Below are positions 1-7,547 of a DNA stretch of 28,371 bases, piece after piece (the first letter of the stretch is position 1; each line of letters opens with the position of its first letter). The notes under the pieces were generated by a model. The model was not told the origin of the DNA and made no database searches. It was given only the letters and a program-made list of their open reading frames with translations. Origin of the DNA: an uncultured Caulobacteraceae bacterium. GTDB lineage: Bacteria; Pseudomonadota; Alphaproteobacteria; Caulobacterales; TH1-2. The stretch is from positions 1 through 28,371 of the forward strand of contig CALBST010000252.1 of NCBI GenBank assembly GCA_937967425.1, in the 5' to 3' direction. The translations under genes were made by a program, and so were the position numbers.

Positions 1-39
1 GCCGTGCACATCGCGGCTCTCGTCGCCTATTGGCTCTAA
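1..39 (+). CDS. 3' end of an unidentified gene (partial)
   Basis: Frame 1 is open from the window edge and ends in TAA at 37-39; the visible tail reads AVHIAALVAYWL. It is too short to identify. Its stop codon interlocks with the stop of the ParB-like gene on the other strand (CTAA, 36-39). The same tail-to-tail arrangement occurs at two well-supported gene pairs in this window, which is the main reason to list it. It could equally be chance open frame. Confidence 0.3.
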   Translation, partial: AVHIAALVAYWL

Positions 40-1352
40 TTGAGTCTGGACCCTAGGAGTCGAAGCGCCAGATCGGGCTTGGTAGCGATCTCCGTGCGGA
101 GCGCCAGCGTCTTGTGCGCCATCAGCTCATCGACAAGCTTGGCGGGAAGACGCGGTCCGCGCGCTGCGGCTGCTGCTGCTGCATCTTCGGCGTCTTTTTC
201 ATCCGCGGGATGAGAAGCGTGCGTTTTGGCAAACTTGCGACGCAGCGATTTCAGCGCCTTGGCGTCATCGGCCTTGACCAGACCGCGCTCCACCTTCGGC
301 TCTCCGGTATGGCTCAAGGTGATGATGGCGCCGGCGAGCGCGACTTCCCTTGCATCCCATTCCGACGCCGCCATCGCATCGATCGCCGCTTCGATCTTTT
401 CGATTTCGGCTTCGTCCTCGGTCGCATCGAGCTGAGCCAGGAGACGGTCGTGCTCGGCGCGCTCGTCTTCGCTGAAGTCGCGGCGATGCTCGCGGATGCG
501 ATCCGGGAACTGCGTCCAGGCCACGCCGTCGATGGCGATCTCGACCCAGGCCCAGCCTTCGACGCGGGCTTGCTCAGCCAAGGGCTCAAGCTTGGCGGCG
601 GCGAGGCGAGTAAGAAGGTCTCGGTCAGCGAAATAGCGAGTGTTGTCCTCGGTCTCGGCGAAGAGGTCGGAAACGACAGCGCCTCCCGCGGACTGGTATT
701 CGTCGAGCCCCACAAAGCGCGCCAATTTGTCGGTCTCGGGAACGTGGGCTTGCGTCACTTGAGCGCGAAGCCGCTCGGGTGAGCGCGCCCAGCCAGGCGC
801 GTCAAAGAACGCCCTCTCTTGGGCGGCGTGATCGTCGATAACCGCGAGCGCTGCGAGCTGGTCGATCGTGACTTCCCTGCGCTTCAGCGCTTCGATCAGG
901 CGTGGGGATACGCGGGCGAGCTTCAGTCGGCGTGCAACGTGCTGGGGCGAAACGCCGAAGCGCGCTGCGATGGATTCCGGACCTTCGCCGGCATCGACCA
1001 GGACCTGAAACGCGGCCAGCTCTTCGTGGATAGCGAGGTCTTGGCGTTGTACGTTTTCGGCAAGCGATAGCTCGGTGGCGTTGTCGTCTCCGGAAATCAC
1101 GCGGCAGGGAATCAGCGCACTCTTCTCGACGTCGCCGGTTTTGGCGAGCATCCGGAGCGCGCGTAGGCGTCGGCCGCCGGCGATGACGGCGAACTTGCCT
1201 TTGCCGGTCTCCTTGACCACGATCGATTGCAAGAGGCCGAGCGCCTTTATGCTAGCGGCCAATTCGGCGACGCCGCCCTTGCGATTGGAACGGCGCACAT
1301 TGTCCTTGCCCTCGACGAGCTTCGTGAGCGGGATCATGATAACGTCTGTCAT
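36..1352 (-). CDS. ParB/RepB/Spo0J-family partition-like protein, apparently C-terminally truncated
   Basis: A DNA-binding ParB-like protein of 438 aa. The N-terminal ParB/sulfiredoxin-fold domain (residues about 5-105) carries the nucleotide-pocket motifs AGGRR (58-62) and ENVQR (99-103), followed by a helix-turn-helix at about 124-147 (SIAARFGVSPQHVARRLKLA). A long acidic/charged region with an alanine run follows, then a short tail. Start chosen at ATG 1352, with GGAG seven bases upstream; the open frame extends further but looks non-coding. Such proteins are common on alphaproteobacterial plasmids and ICEs, where from memory they are clearly longer: after the conserved segment around LVDELMAHKTLALR they continue for another 150-250 residues. 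Here the frame stops soon after DLAL. It may act in plasmid partition or as an element-borne regulator; no parA is visible. Confidence 0.85.
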   Translation of the reverse strand: MTDVIMIPLTKLVEGKDNVRRSNRKGGVAELAASIKALGLLQSIVVKETGKGKFAVIAGGRRLRALRMLAKTGDVEKSALIPCRVISGDDNATELSLAENVQRQDLAIHEELAAFQVLVDAGEGPESIAARFGVSPQHVARRLKLARVSPRLIEALKRREVTIDQLAALAVIDDHAAQERAFFDAPGWARSPERLRAQVTQAHVPETDKLARFVGLDEYQSAGGAVVSDLFAETEDNTRYFADRDLLTRLAAAKLEPLAEQARVEGWAWVEIAIDGVAWTQFPDRIREHRRDFSEDERAEHDRLLAQLDATEDEAEIEKIEAAIDAMAASEWDAREVALAGAIITLSHTGEPKVERGLVKADDAKALKSLRRKFAKTHASHPADEKDAEDAAAAAAARGPRLPAKLVDELMAHKTLALRTEIATKPDLALRLLGSRLN

Positions 1353-1662
1353 GTCGTTACTCCATCGCCCGTGACGCGACCATCGCGCCGGGCGTGGTCG
1401 CCCAGCACGCCGAACCGCGCGGTCAAGAGCGAAGAGCGGAACGCGTCTCTTGACCGCATGAAGCGGGGCGTCGTGCGATGTGACCTGTCCCCGGCGCGAA
1501 CGGCGATAACACGTCGTGTGAGCCGATGTGGCCCATCTGATCAATGGCGGCGGGCATTCGTGATGAAGCCGCTTGGTACTGACGTTGCCGGACCCACGGG
1601 GAGGTTCACAATCCCGAAGGAGAAATCACCCCGCGCGCAACGCGCCGCCCTGATGCATCACG
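1353..1662. other. Gene-free interval between merA and the ParB-like gene
   Basis: About 310 bases between the merA stop and the parB start. The open frames crossing it are arginine-rich with no recognisable domain, so I call no gene. It holds the parB leader (GGAG ribosome site at about 1360-1363), an 11-bp inverted repeat (separate entry), and a short GCGCG/CGCGC hairpin at 1633-1645 after merA that lacks a U-tract and is not a convincing terminator. Confidence 0.5.
1419..1457. repeat. Perfect 11-bp inverted repeat upstream of the parB-like gene
   Basis: GCGGTCAAGAG at 1419-1429 is exactly reverse-complemented by CTCTTGACCGC at 1447-1457, with 17 bases between. It lies 67 bases upstream of the parB start codon. 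It could be an operator or centromere-like site for the ParB protein, or a leader hairpin. There is no U-tract, so a simple terminator is unlikely. It contains TTGAC, so part could also serve as a -35 element. Confidence 0.5.
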
Positions 1663-3090
1663 TCATCCAGCGCAGCAGGAGAGCTTGGCGACATCGCGCT
1701 CGAAGCCTTGCGCGGCGAGCTTCAGGCCCTCGACGGTGGTGAGGTAGGGAAAGAGCGTCTCGCCCAGCGCGCGCGCGGTCATGGCGTGCTTGAGCGCCAG
1801 CGCCAGGGTCTGGATGCTGTCGGCGCCTTCAGGCGCGAGGATTTGGCCGCCCAGCAAGCGGTCCGTGCGCGCGTCGGCAACGAGCTTGATGAGGCCGCGC
1901 GTGTCGCGCGCCGCCAGAGCGCGCGGCACTTGATCCAGCGATACGACAGAGACTTTCACTTCATGCCCTGCGGCGGCGGCCTGCGCTTCGCTCAAGCCCA
2001 CACCGGCGATCTGCGGATCGGTGAACACGACCCACGGCATGGACGCGTTGTCATAAGCGAGCGCATCGCCATTAAGTGCGTTGCGCGCAGCGAGCTTGGC
2101 GCCATAGGCGGCCATGTAGACGAACTGGTCGCGGTTGGTGACGTCGCCCGCGGCGTAGACGCCCGCTCTGCTGGTGCGCATGTGCGCGTCGACGGCGATG
2201 GCGCCGCGCTTGTCCTGGGCGATGCTCGCCTCGGCGAGGCCCAGCCCTTCGACATTGGGCGCGCGGCCGGTGGCGATGAGGAGCTTTTCGGCGTGCAGCT
2301 CGATAAGCTCGCCGTCGCCTTTGACGCAGAGCGTGACGCCCGCTTCGTCTTGCCGACAGGCGTCGTAAGCGACGCCGCAATGGAACTGGATGCCTTCGCG
2401 TCGGAGCACCTCCATCAGCGCATCGGACACTTCGGGCTCGGCCTGCGGCAACAGCCGCGAGCGGCACACCATGGTGACGGCGACGCCCATGCGCGCCATC
2501 ATCTGCGCCAGCTCGGCGCCGATGAAGCCTCCGCCCACGACGATCAAGCTCTTCGGCATGACGTCCAACTCAAGCAGCGAGGTGCTGGTGAGGTAGCTGA
2601 CTCGGTCAATCCCTGGTATTGCTGGAACCGCTGGCCGCGCGCCAGTTGCGATGACGATCCTCGCCGCGCGGATGAAGCCGCCGCCGACAGTGACGCCTTC
2701 GTCGGCGAGGCGGGCCTTGCTTTCGATGTAGGAGATCCCCTCGTACTGCGGCAGCAGGTCGATGTATTTCTTCTGTCGAAGGCCCGCGACAAGATTGTCT
2801 TTAGTCGCAAGCAGGCGGCGCCAATCGATGACGCGCGCCTCGCCTATGATGCCGTCAAAGCGGCCAGCGGCGCGCGCGCCATGCAATGCTTCGGCGGCGC
2901 GGATCATGGTCTTGGACGGCACGCAGCCGACATTGACGCACGTGCCGCCGATGATCCCGTGTCCGATCAGCGCCACGCGCGCGCCTTGCTCGGCGGCAGT
3001 GATGGCGGCCGAGAAGCCTGCGGAGCCGGCGCCGATGACGGCGAGGTCGTAGGCGTGGTCTTCTCTTGGCGTGGCGCAGCAATCGGACAT
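1663..3090 (-). CDS. merA: Mercuric reductase (MerA), form without the NmerA domain
   Basis: Cytoplasmic flavoprotein that reduces Hg(II) to volatile Hg(0) with NADPH. The 475-aa protein has the FAD-binding GAGSAG near residue 20, the redox-active pair in GTCVNVGCVPSK (C51 and C56), the NADPH-binding GGGFIGAE at about 186-193, a second FAD motif (YAAGDV) and the disulfide-oxidoreductase dimerisation domain. It ends in LSCCAG, giving the C-terminal vicinal cysteines (C472, C473) that bind Hg(II) in this family. It lacks the N-terminal heavy-metal-associated domain of many MerA proteins, but has another adjacent pair at C4-C5. It is the last gene of the merTPFA operon; its ATG follows the merF stop by one base, suggesting translational coupling. 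Confidence 0.96.
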   Translation of the reverse strand: MSDCCATPREDHAYDLAVIGAGSAGFSAAITAAEQGARVALIGHGIIGGTCVNVGCVPSKTMIRAAEALHGARAAGRFDGIIGEARVIDWRRLLATKDNLVAGLRQKKYIDLLPQYEGISYIESKARLADEGVTVGGGFIRAARIVIATGARPAVPAIPGIDRVSYLTSTSLLELDVMPKSLIVVGGGFIGAELAQMMARMGVAVTMVCRSRLLPQAEPEVSDALMEVLRREGIQFHCGVAYDACRQDEAGVTLCVKGDGELIELHAEKLLIATGRAPNVEGLGLAEASIAQDKRGAIAVDAHMRTSRAGVYAAGDVTNRDQFVYMAAYGAKLAARNALNGDALAYDNASMPWVVFTDPQIAGVGLSEAQAAAAGHEVKVSVVSLDQVPRALAARDTRGLIKLVADARTDRLLGGQILAPEGADSIQTLALALKHAMTARALGETLFPYLTTVEGLKLAAQGFERDVAKLSCCAG

Positions 3091-3091
3091 A

Positions 3092-3322
3092 TCAGGCTTT
3101 CTTGTGCGAGCGATCGTTGGCGCCGCGCCGGCGGCTGAGAAATGCAGTCAGCCCCCACACCAGCGCTGCCAGCGCAACAACGCCCACGAGCACGGGCAGA
3201 AACAGATCGCCCGCAATCGCCCGGAGGCTGGCGACGCCGAGGAGCCCCAACACGATCGGCGTCAACAGGCAGCACAGCGCCGCCGCAACGACGCCGATCG
3301 AGAAGATCGGCCACGCTTTCAT
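3092..3322 (-). CDS. merF: MerF-type mercury transporter
   Basis: Small inner-membrane Hg(II) importer of 76 aa. It has two hydrophobic helices (about residues 5-28 and 38-62) and a vicinal cysteine pair in the first helix (C17-C18, context ALCCLLTP), the family hallmark. A second cysteine pair found in some MerF proteins is not present; the tail is basic. Its start overlaps the merP stop as ATGA and its stop is one base from the merA start, so it is embedded in the operon. It probably passes Hg(II) from the periplasm to MerA in parallel with MerT. Confidence 0.85.
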   Translation of the reverse strand: MKAWPIFSIGVVAAALCCLLTPIVLGLLGVASLRAIAGDLFLPVLVGVVALAALVWGLTAFLSRRRGANDRSHKKA

Positions 3323-3657
3323 GTCGCCGGCGTGACGAGATGCGCGGGATAGCCAGCATTGGTCGAAGCCGCCGCGATCGCCTCGGTGGTGGCGCGGGCT
3401 GGATCATAGGTCACGGTGGCGCGCTTCGATGCGAAATCGACGCTGACCGAGCGTACGCCGTCAACGCGCGACATGGCCGTGCGCACTGTGATCGGACAGG
3501 TCGCACAGGTCATGTTGTCGACGGCGAACGACGCAGTACGCAGCTGAGCCTGGGCGGCCAGGACTTGCGCCTGCGCCGCCGATTGCAATGGCGCTAACGC
3601 AACAACTGCGCCGAGCCCTGCGAGTGCGGCGAGCGCGGCGATGACGAGCTTCTTCAT
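3319..3657 (-). CDS. merP: MerP, periplasmic mercury-binding protein
   Basis: Periplasmic Hg(II) scavenger that hands the ion to the membrane transporters. The 112-aa product has an N-terminal signal peptide (about residues 1-30: MKK, hydrophobic core, then an SAAQA-type cleavage region) and one heavy-metal-associated domain with MTCATCP (C51 and C54). ATG 3657 is chosen because GAGGAGG lies seven to nine bases upstream and because it leaves an intact signal peptide; the frame continues upstream without coding character. It overlaps merF by four bases and follows merT by 11. Confidence 0.95.
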   Translation of the reverse strand: MKKLVIAALAALAGLGAVVALAPLQSAAQAQVLAAQAQLRTASFAVDNMTCATCPITVRTAMSRVDGVRSVSVDFASKRATVTYDPARATTEAIAAASTNAGYPAHLVTPAT

Positions 3658-3668
3658 GGGGAGCCTCC

Positions 3669-4037
3669 TCAATAGAAATACTTCGCCCACCAATCGATGG
3701 TGGCAGCCAAGACGACGAGCGCAGCGGCGAGCCAGAGCACGATCTGCGTGATCAGCGCCGATCGCGGACGTGCGCAGTAAGATCCGTCCTCGCACTTGGG
3801 CTTGGGCCGGAAGTAGACCTGCCAAAAGCCGAGGGCGATGAAGATCGCCGCGATCACGATGAACACGGGCTTGTAGGGCTCAAGCAGGGTGAAATTGCCG
3901 ATCCAGGCGCCGGAGACGCCAAGCGTCACAAGCGCCAGCGGCAAGACGCAACACGAGGATGCGAGGACCGCGCCGACGACGCCGCCGGCGGCAAGCCAGG
4001 ACGAGCGAGAACTGGGATCGGGGCTTTGCGGCATCAT
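3669..4037 (-). CDS. merT: MerT, mercury transport membrane protein
   Basis: Inner-membrane Hg(II) transporter, first gene of the operon. The 122-aa protein has three hydrophobic segments (about 15-43, 56-76 and 94-116), the vicinal cysteine pair C29-C30 in helix 1 (ASSCCVLPL), and a second pair C82/C88 in the loop before helix 3, as in classical MerT. There are two consecutive ATG codons (4037 and 4034) and no Shine-Dalgarno sequence. The promoter -10 ends only seven bases upstream of the first ATG, so the message may be leaderless. Confidence 0.94.
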   Translation of the reverse strand: MMPQSPDPSSRSSWLAAGGVVGAVLASSCCVLPLALVTLGVSGAWIGNFTLLEPYKPVFIVIAAIFIALGFWQVYFRPKPKCEDGSYCARPRSALITQIVLWLAAALVVLAATIDWWAKYFY

Positions 4038-4043
4038 CGGATC

Positions 4044-4074
4044 ACGCTACAATCTGTAGCGACTACAGGATCAA
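4044..4074 (-). promoter_or_regulatory. MerR-controlled mer promoter/operator
   Basis: Read on the minus strand: -35 TTGATC (4074-4069), a 19-base spacer, and -10 TAGCGT (4049-4044). The spacer contains a perfect dyad, CTGTAG-TCG-CTACAG (4054-4068). An overlong 19-bp spacer with a centred dyad is the hallmark of promoters that MerR activates by DNA distortion. It sits in the 54-base gap between the divergent merT and merR starts, so it probably also mediates merR autorepression. Confidence 0.88.
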
Positions 4075-4091
4075 GAGGATTTTGCAGGTCG

Positions 4092-4520
4092 ATGAAGCGA
4101 CACGATTCCATACCCCTGTTGCGGCGGGGCGAACTGGCCGAGCGGGTCGGCTGCAATCTCGAAACCATCCGCTATTACGAGGGCATCGGCCTCTTGCCGC
4201 ACCCGCCGCGCAGCCAAGGTCGCCATCGCCTCTATGACGCGGACCTGGCGAGGCGGCTGCGCTTCATCTTGCGCGGACGCGAACTCGGCTTCTCGATCGA
4301 AGAGATCCGCGCGCTTTTGGCCATCGCCGACGGCGCCGGGGGATGCGCCGACGTCTACGCGCTCACGACGCAGCATCTCGACGTGGTCAAGCGCAAGATC
4401 GCCGATTTGCGCAAGCTAGAGCGCGTTCTTTCGCAGACGGCGGCACGATGCGCGCGTGACGCATCGCCTGAGTGTCCGATCATTGAGGCGATGTCGGCGC
4501 CGCTGCCCCGCAGGCGTTAG
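4092..4520 (+). CDS. merR: MerR, Hg(II)-responsive transcriptional regulator
   Basis: Dimeric regulator that represses the mer promoter without Hg(II) and activates it with Hg(II). The 142-aa product has the MerR winged helix (residues about 9-75, with TIRYYEGIGLL), a dimerisation helix, and the three cysteines expected for Hg binding: C85, C120 and C128. The last two are eight apart here, where Tn501 MerR has nine. ATG 4092 is chosen (AGG four bases upstream, usual N-terminus); an upstream GTG/ATG extension would run through the operator. The stop TAG interlocks with the convergent PilZ gene's stop (TTAG, 4517-4520). Confidence 0.93.
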   Translation: MKRHDSIPLLRRGELAERVGCNLETIRYYEGIGLLPHPPRSQGRHRLYDADLARRLRFILRGRELGFSIEEIRALLAIADGAGGCADVYALTTQHLDVVKRKIADLRKLERVLSQTAARCARDASPECPIIEAMSAPLPRRR

Positions 4521-4861
4521 TCATCGAACATCAATCCTGCGATCCCTTCACGCTGCCAGACAACGCGAACGCGCCGGCGCAACTTCAGCGTAGGTTCGCT
4601 TAACATGAAAGATGCCGGAAGCGTGTTGCGCTGAAAGAACTCAATGCGCGCGCCCGCCGCGCTTACATCCTTGAGCGCCACTGCGAGCCGCTGCCCGCTG
4701 TCCAGCATAACTGTTGCGTTCCGGAAGACTGCTTGCCGTGGCGCACGATCGGCAGGCCGCTGGGGTCGCGCCGCTTGGGCGTCGGGAGCGTCCGCAGTCA
4801 CCTGCTTGACACGGTCCGCCAGCCGCTTGGCTGCGTCAGGCGGCTTCGACTTTCCGAACAT
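4517..4861 (-). CDS. PilZ-domain protein (probable c-di-GMP receptor)
   Basis: A 114-aa protein with a poorly ordered, charged N-terminus (about 1-33) and a PilZ domain. It shows the c-di-GMP signature: RxxxR as RPADR (35-39), and DxSxxG as DVSAAG (65-70). PilZ domains bind cyclic di-GMP and pass the signal on to motility, exopolysaccharide or other targets. It is the last gene of a minus-strand set with a receiver-like protein (24-base gap) and a diguanylate cyclase, so it probably reads the messenger made by the first gene. GAGG lies ten bases before ATG 4861. Confidence 0.82.
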   Translation of the reverse strand: MFGKSKPPDAAKRLADRVKQVTADAPDAQAARPQRPADRAPRQAVFRNATVMLDSGQRLAVALKDVSAAGARIEFFQRNTLPASFMLSEPTLKLRRRVRVVWQREGIAGLMFDD

Positions 4862-4885
4862 CGGCGCCGATCCTCGCTGCCCAAA

Positions 4886-5380
4886 TCATGTGCGCGCACT
4901 CCCAGCGTCGTTGCTGCGGCGGCGTTCGACAACTCCCGCCGTGACAATGCCCGCGCGGCGGCACGGTCCGACATAAGTGGCGCTTTCGACAAACGGGCGC
5001 GGCTTTGCCAGCACCTTCTTGATCGTATTCATGAGAGACGCTGAAGAGATGGGCTTGCCGATGATGGCGTTTACTCCAGCGATGCGACAGCGTTCCGCCA
5101 AGGCCAGGGTAAGGGCGGCGGAAACAACGAACACCGGCGCCTTGCGAAGTGGATGCGCGTTCGCGCGGCGCAGCTGACGCACCCATTCAAGCGAGCGCTC
5201 GCCGTCTTCAGTCAGGAAGAGCATGTTGGCCCGGCTCACCGACGCGCCATCGAGCGCGGTTTGCGGATCGGAAAACACGCAGGCATCCGGCACGCCGGCG
5301 TTCCGGAGCAAGTCCACCAGCAATCGCGCCTCAAACTTGTTCGGCGCGACAATCACCGGCTTCCAGTCGCGCACATCCAT
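4886..5380 (-). CDS. Receiver-like (CheY-fold) protein lacking the phospho-acceptor
   Basis: A 164-aa single-domain protein with the alternating strand/helix pattern of response-regulator receivers (about 7-125) and a short basic tail. The conserved lysine region (IIGKP, K109) and the serine of beta-4 (VVSAA) are kept. The acidic pair after beta-1 is replaced (VAPN instead of a DD-type motif), and the phospho-Asp at the end of beta-3 is replaced (MLFLTEDG; T57). It is therefore probably not phosphorylated and may act as an adaptor. It lies 33 bases downstream of the diguanylate cyclase and 24 bases upstream of the PilZ gene, with GGGAG before ATG 5380. The fold assignment rests on pattern only. 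Confidence 0.68.
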   Translation of the reverse strand: MDVRDWKPVIVAPNKFEARLLVDLLRNAGVPDACVFSDPQTALDGASVSRANMLFLTEDGERSLEWVRQLRRANAHPLRKAPVFVVSAALTLALAERCRIAGVNAIIGKPISSASLMNTIKKVLAKPRPFVESATYVGPCRRAGIVTAGVVERRRSNDAGSART

Positions 5381-5413
5381 GGGTCACGCTCCCGACTCTG
5401 TTCAAAGCCGCCT

Positions 5414-6469
5414 TCACGCAGCGGCCGCCGCGTCATCGCTGTCGCTTCCAACGCGATTGCGGCCCGCTTTCTTCGCTTGATACAATAAAGCATCGGCGCG
5501 GCGAACGAGAGATTCGCTACCCTCGCCGGGCCGAAGTTCAGCCACGCCTGCGGAAATCGTCACGACGCCGATGAACTCACCAGACGATTTGCGCGAAAGC
5601 GTACGCGCGCCAACCCGGCAGCGAAGCTCCTCTGCAAGGCCTCGCGCCTCAGCGAGCCCCTTGTGCGGCATGAGCAGGGCGAACTCTTCGCCGCCATAGC
5701 GCGAAACGAGTGCGTCCGGCGGCGCGCTTGTTCTGAGAGTCGAAGCGACGTAACGAATGACCTGATCACCAACTGGATGGCCCCATGTATCGTTGATGCG
5801 CTTGAAGCGGTCGATGTCGCAGAGCATCAGACAGAGTCGATGTTGCTCTGTGGACGCTTCGCGCACGTGCCGGGCAAGCGAACGGTCAAAGTGGCGTCGA
5901 TTGGCAAGACCGGTAAGGGCGTCGGTGACGGCTTCCTGCGTAGCTTGCCGGACGCTGAGCTGCAGCGTCTCCATCTGCCTTGAAGATGCCTCCATCCGCT
6001 CTTCAAGCGATCGGTTTCGTGCTGCGACAGCGCGCGTTTCAGCGATCAGACCACGCACCAGGGCGGGCAGTTGCGACGGGTCGGCGGCCGTTTCCATTTT
6101 GGAGGCGGTCGCCTCCAATTTTCCGGCATAGTTTCCGGCGCTTGCGTTCACATCGCGCAGGTGCGCCAGCGCGGTCGCTAATTCGAGCGCGATAGACTCG
6201 CCCGTCTGCGCCAATTGCTCGAATGAGCGTGTCGGCGCAAAGTGACGCTCATAGAGATCCTCGCACAAGGCGGGCGTCAGCGCTTCGCCGGCGGCAAGGC
6301 GTTCCTCGATCTCCCGATTGAGGTCGGGGAACGAGCCACTCCGATAGGTCGCCCATAGCTCGTAGTTTGGCGGCGTCGGCGCAACCGTGCTTTCACCCAG
6401 CTCATCGATGACGCCGTGGGCGAAGGCGAGCCCCGCAGTCCCCGCATAGCAAGACATCCCGCCAGACAT
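5414..6469 (-). CDS. Diguanylate cyclase (GGDEF domain)
   Basis: Makes cyclic di-GMP from GTP. The 351-aa protein has an N-terminal helical domain of the type seen in Caulobacter-group cyclases (PNYELWATY at about 34-42), a coiled-coil-like stretch (about 145-180) and a C-terminal GGDEF domain with DALTGLANRR (183-192) and the active-site GGEEF (259-263). The inhibitory I-site position (RxxD) reads APPD, so product inhibition is probably lost. No membrane segment is seen. ATG 6469 is chosen because GGAG lies seven bases upstream; the in-frame upstream ATG at 6520 lacks one. It is the first gene of a cyclase/receiver-like/PilZ set. Confidence 0.92.
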   Translation of the reverse strand: MSGGMSCYAGTAGLAFAHGVIDELGESTVAPTPPNYELWATYRSGSFPDLNREIEERLAAGEALTPALCEDLYERHFAPTRSFEQLAQTGESIALELATALAHLRDVNASAGNYAGKLEATASKMETAADPSQLPALVRGLIAETRAVAARNRSLEERMEASSRQMETLQLSVRQATQEAVTDALTGLANRRHFDRSLARHVREASTEQHRLCLMLCDIDRFKRINDTWGHPVGDQVIRYVASTLRTSAPPDALVSRYGGEEFALLMPHKGLAEARGLAEELRCRVGARTLSRKSSGEFIGVVTISAGVAELRPGEGSESLVRRADALLYQAKKAGRNRVGSDSDDAAAAA

Positions 6470-6596
6470 GTCCGCGCTCCGTTTGGCGGCAGCCCAGCGC
6501 CGCGCCTGCTCGCGCCTCAATTAGTTGCTCAGGCGTTAATATGTCGTTTATTGCTTGTCGGCACTTTCTTGCGCGTCTTTCTCGAACGACTTGGCG

Positions 6597-7472
6597 ATGC
6601 GCGATGCCTCAACCATGATTGACCTCGGCTACCGAAGCTCCGAGCTCCGCCCCGAACGGAAAAGCGTGCAGGGACTGCCCTTCACCGTCGAGCACGTGTC
6701 CACACCTGAGGGGGCAGGCTATGATTTCGCGTGGACAGGTACGAGCGCCTACTTGGCGCTGCATGACATCATCGTCAAAGACGGGGTGATGTCGGGCGAC
6801 GAGGTCGCGCCCATCGGCCTTCTGGACATGCGGCAGCGCATGACCTTTCTGCCGCGCGGCGTGCGCGTGAACGGTTGGGGGGAGCCGGCCCGGCAGGGCA
6901 ACTCGTTCGTCGCGCTTTATTTCGACGAAGACTGGTTGCTGGATGAGTTGGAAGTGGCGCCCAAGGATCGCCAGCTCCGTCCCTCTGTATACTTTCAGGA
7001 CAGGAGACTCAGCCAATGCCTCGCTAGGCTTGGCGACCTTGCTCGGGCGCGCGTGAAGGTCCCCAAAGCAATGGGCGAGGCTTTCATGATTATGGCCGGC
7101 GCAGAACTCATGCGCTCGCTCGCGCCCGTCGCGTCGAGCGCGGCGGGCGGTCTGAGCGCAGATCAACTCGCCGCAGTGAGGGAGTTTGTAGGCGCGAACC
7201 TCGACGCCGACATCGGCGTCGCCGACCTGGCCGCGATTGTGGGCCAGAGCGTGTTTCACTTCACACGTCAGTTCAAGGCGGCGGCCGGCGTGACGCCTTA
7301 CCGGTTCATACTGGAAGAGCGCATTGGGCGCGCCAAGCAGATCATGCGGAACAAGGCTCTGTCGCTCGCTGACGTGGCGCACCTCTCGGGTTTCCACTCG
7401 GCCAGCCACTTCTCGAAAGCGTTCGCAAACATCGTTGGCGTCAGCGCGCGCGCCTATCGCCGCGGGTTGTAG
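6597..7472 (+). CDS. AraC-family transcriptional regulator
   Basis: A transcription factor of about 291 aa. The C-terminal 100 residues contain the double helix-turn-helix of the AraC family (VADLAAIVGQSVFHFTRQFK, then LADVAHLSGFHSASHFSKAF) and the usual YRRGL-type end. The N-terminal half is a sensory domain with no recognisable ligand motif. The start is uncertain: ATG 6597 and ATG 6615 are both possible and neither has a clear ribosome site; a TTG at 6555 is also in frame. It is divergent from the diguanylate cyclase (127-base gap) and convergent with the histidine kinase, so its target is unclear. Confidence 0.87.
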   Translation: MRDASTMIDLGYRSSELRPERKSVQGLPFTVEHVSTPEGAGYDFAWTGTSAYLALHDIIVKDGVMSGDEVAPIGLLDMRQRMTFLPRGVRVNGWGEPARQGNSFVALYFDEDWLLDELEVAPKDRQLRPSVYFQDRRLSQCLARLGDLARARVKVPKAMGEAFMIMAGAELMRSLAPVASSAAGGLSADQLAAVREFVGANLDADIGVADLAAIVGQSVFHFTRQFKAAAGVTPYRFILEERIGRAKQIMRNKALSLADVAHLSGFHSASHFSKAFANIVGVSARAYRRGL

Positions 7473-7547
7473 CCCTGGCGTGCGCCCCGCGATCCGAGCC
7501 TCGCTACTGAGCCGAAGGCGAACCGCGTGCATCCATACGCGCAAGAG

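Noticed and set aside
1633..1645. Terminator after merA
   Set aside because: There is only a 5-bp GCGCG hairpin without a U-tract.
1708..3138. 476-aa open frame opposite merA
   Set aside because: It is antisense to a fully recognisable merA, has no domain, and reflects GC-rich codon structure.
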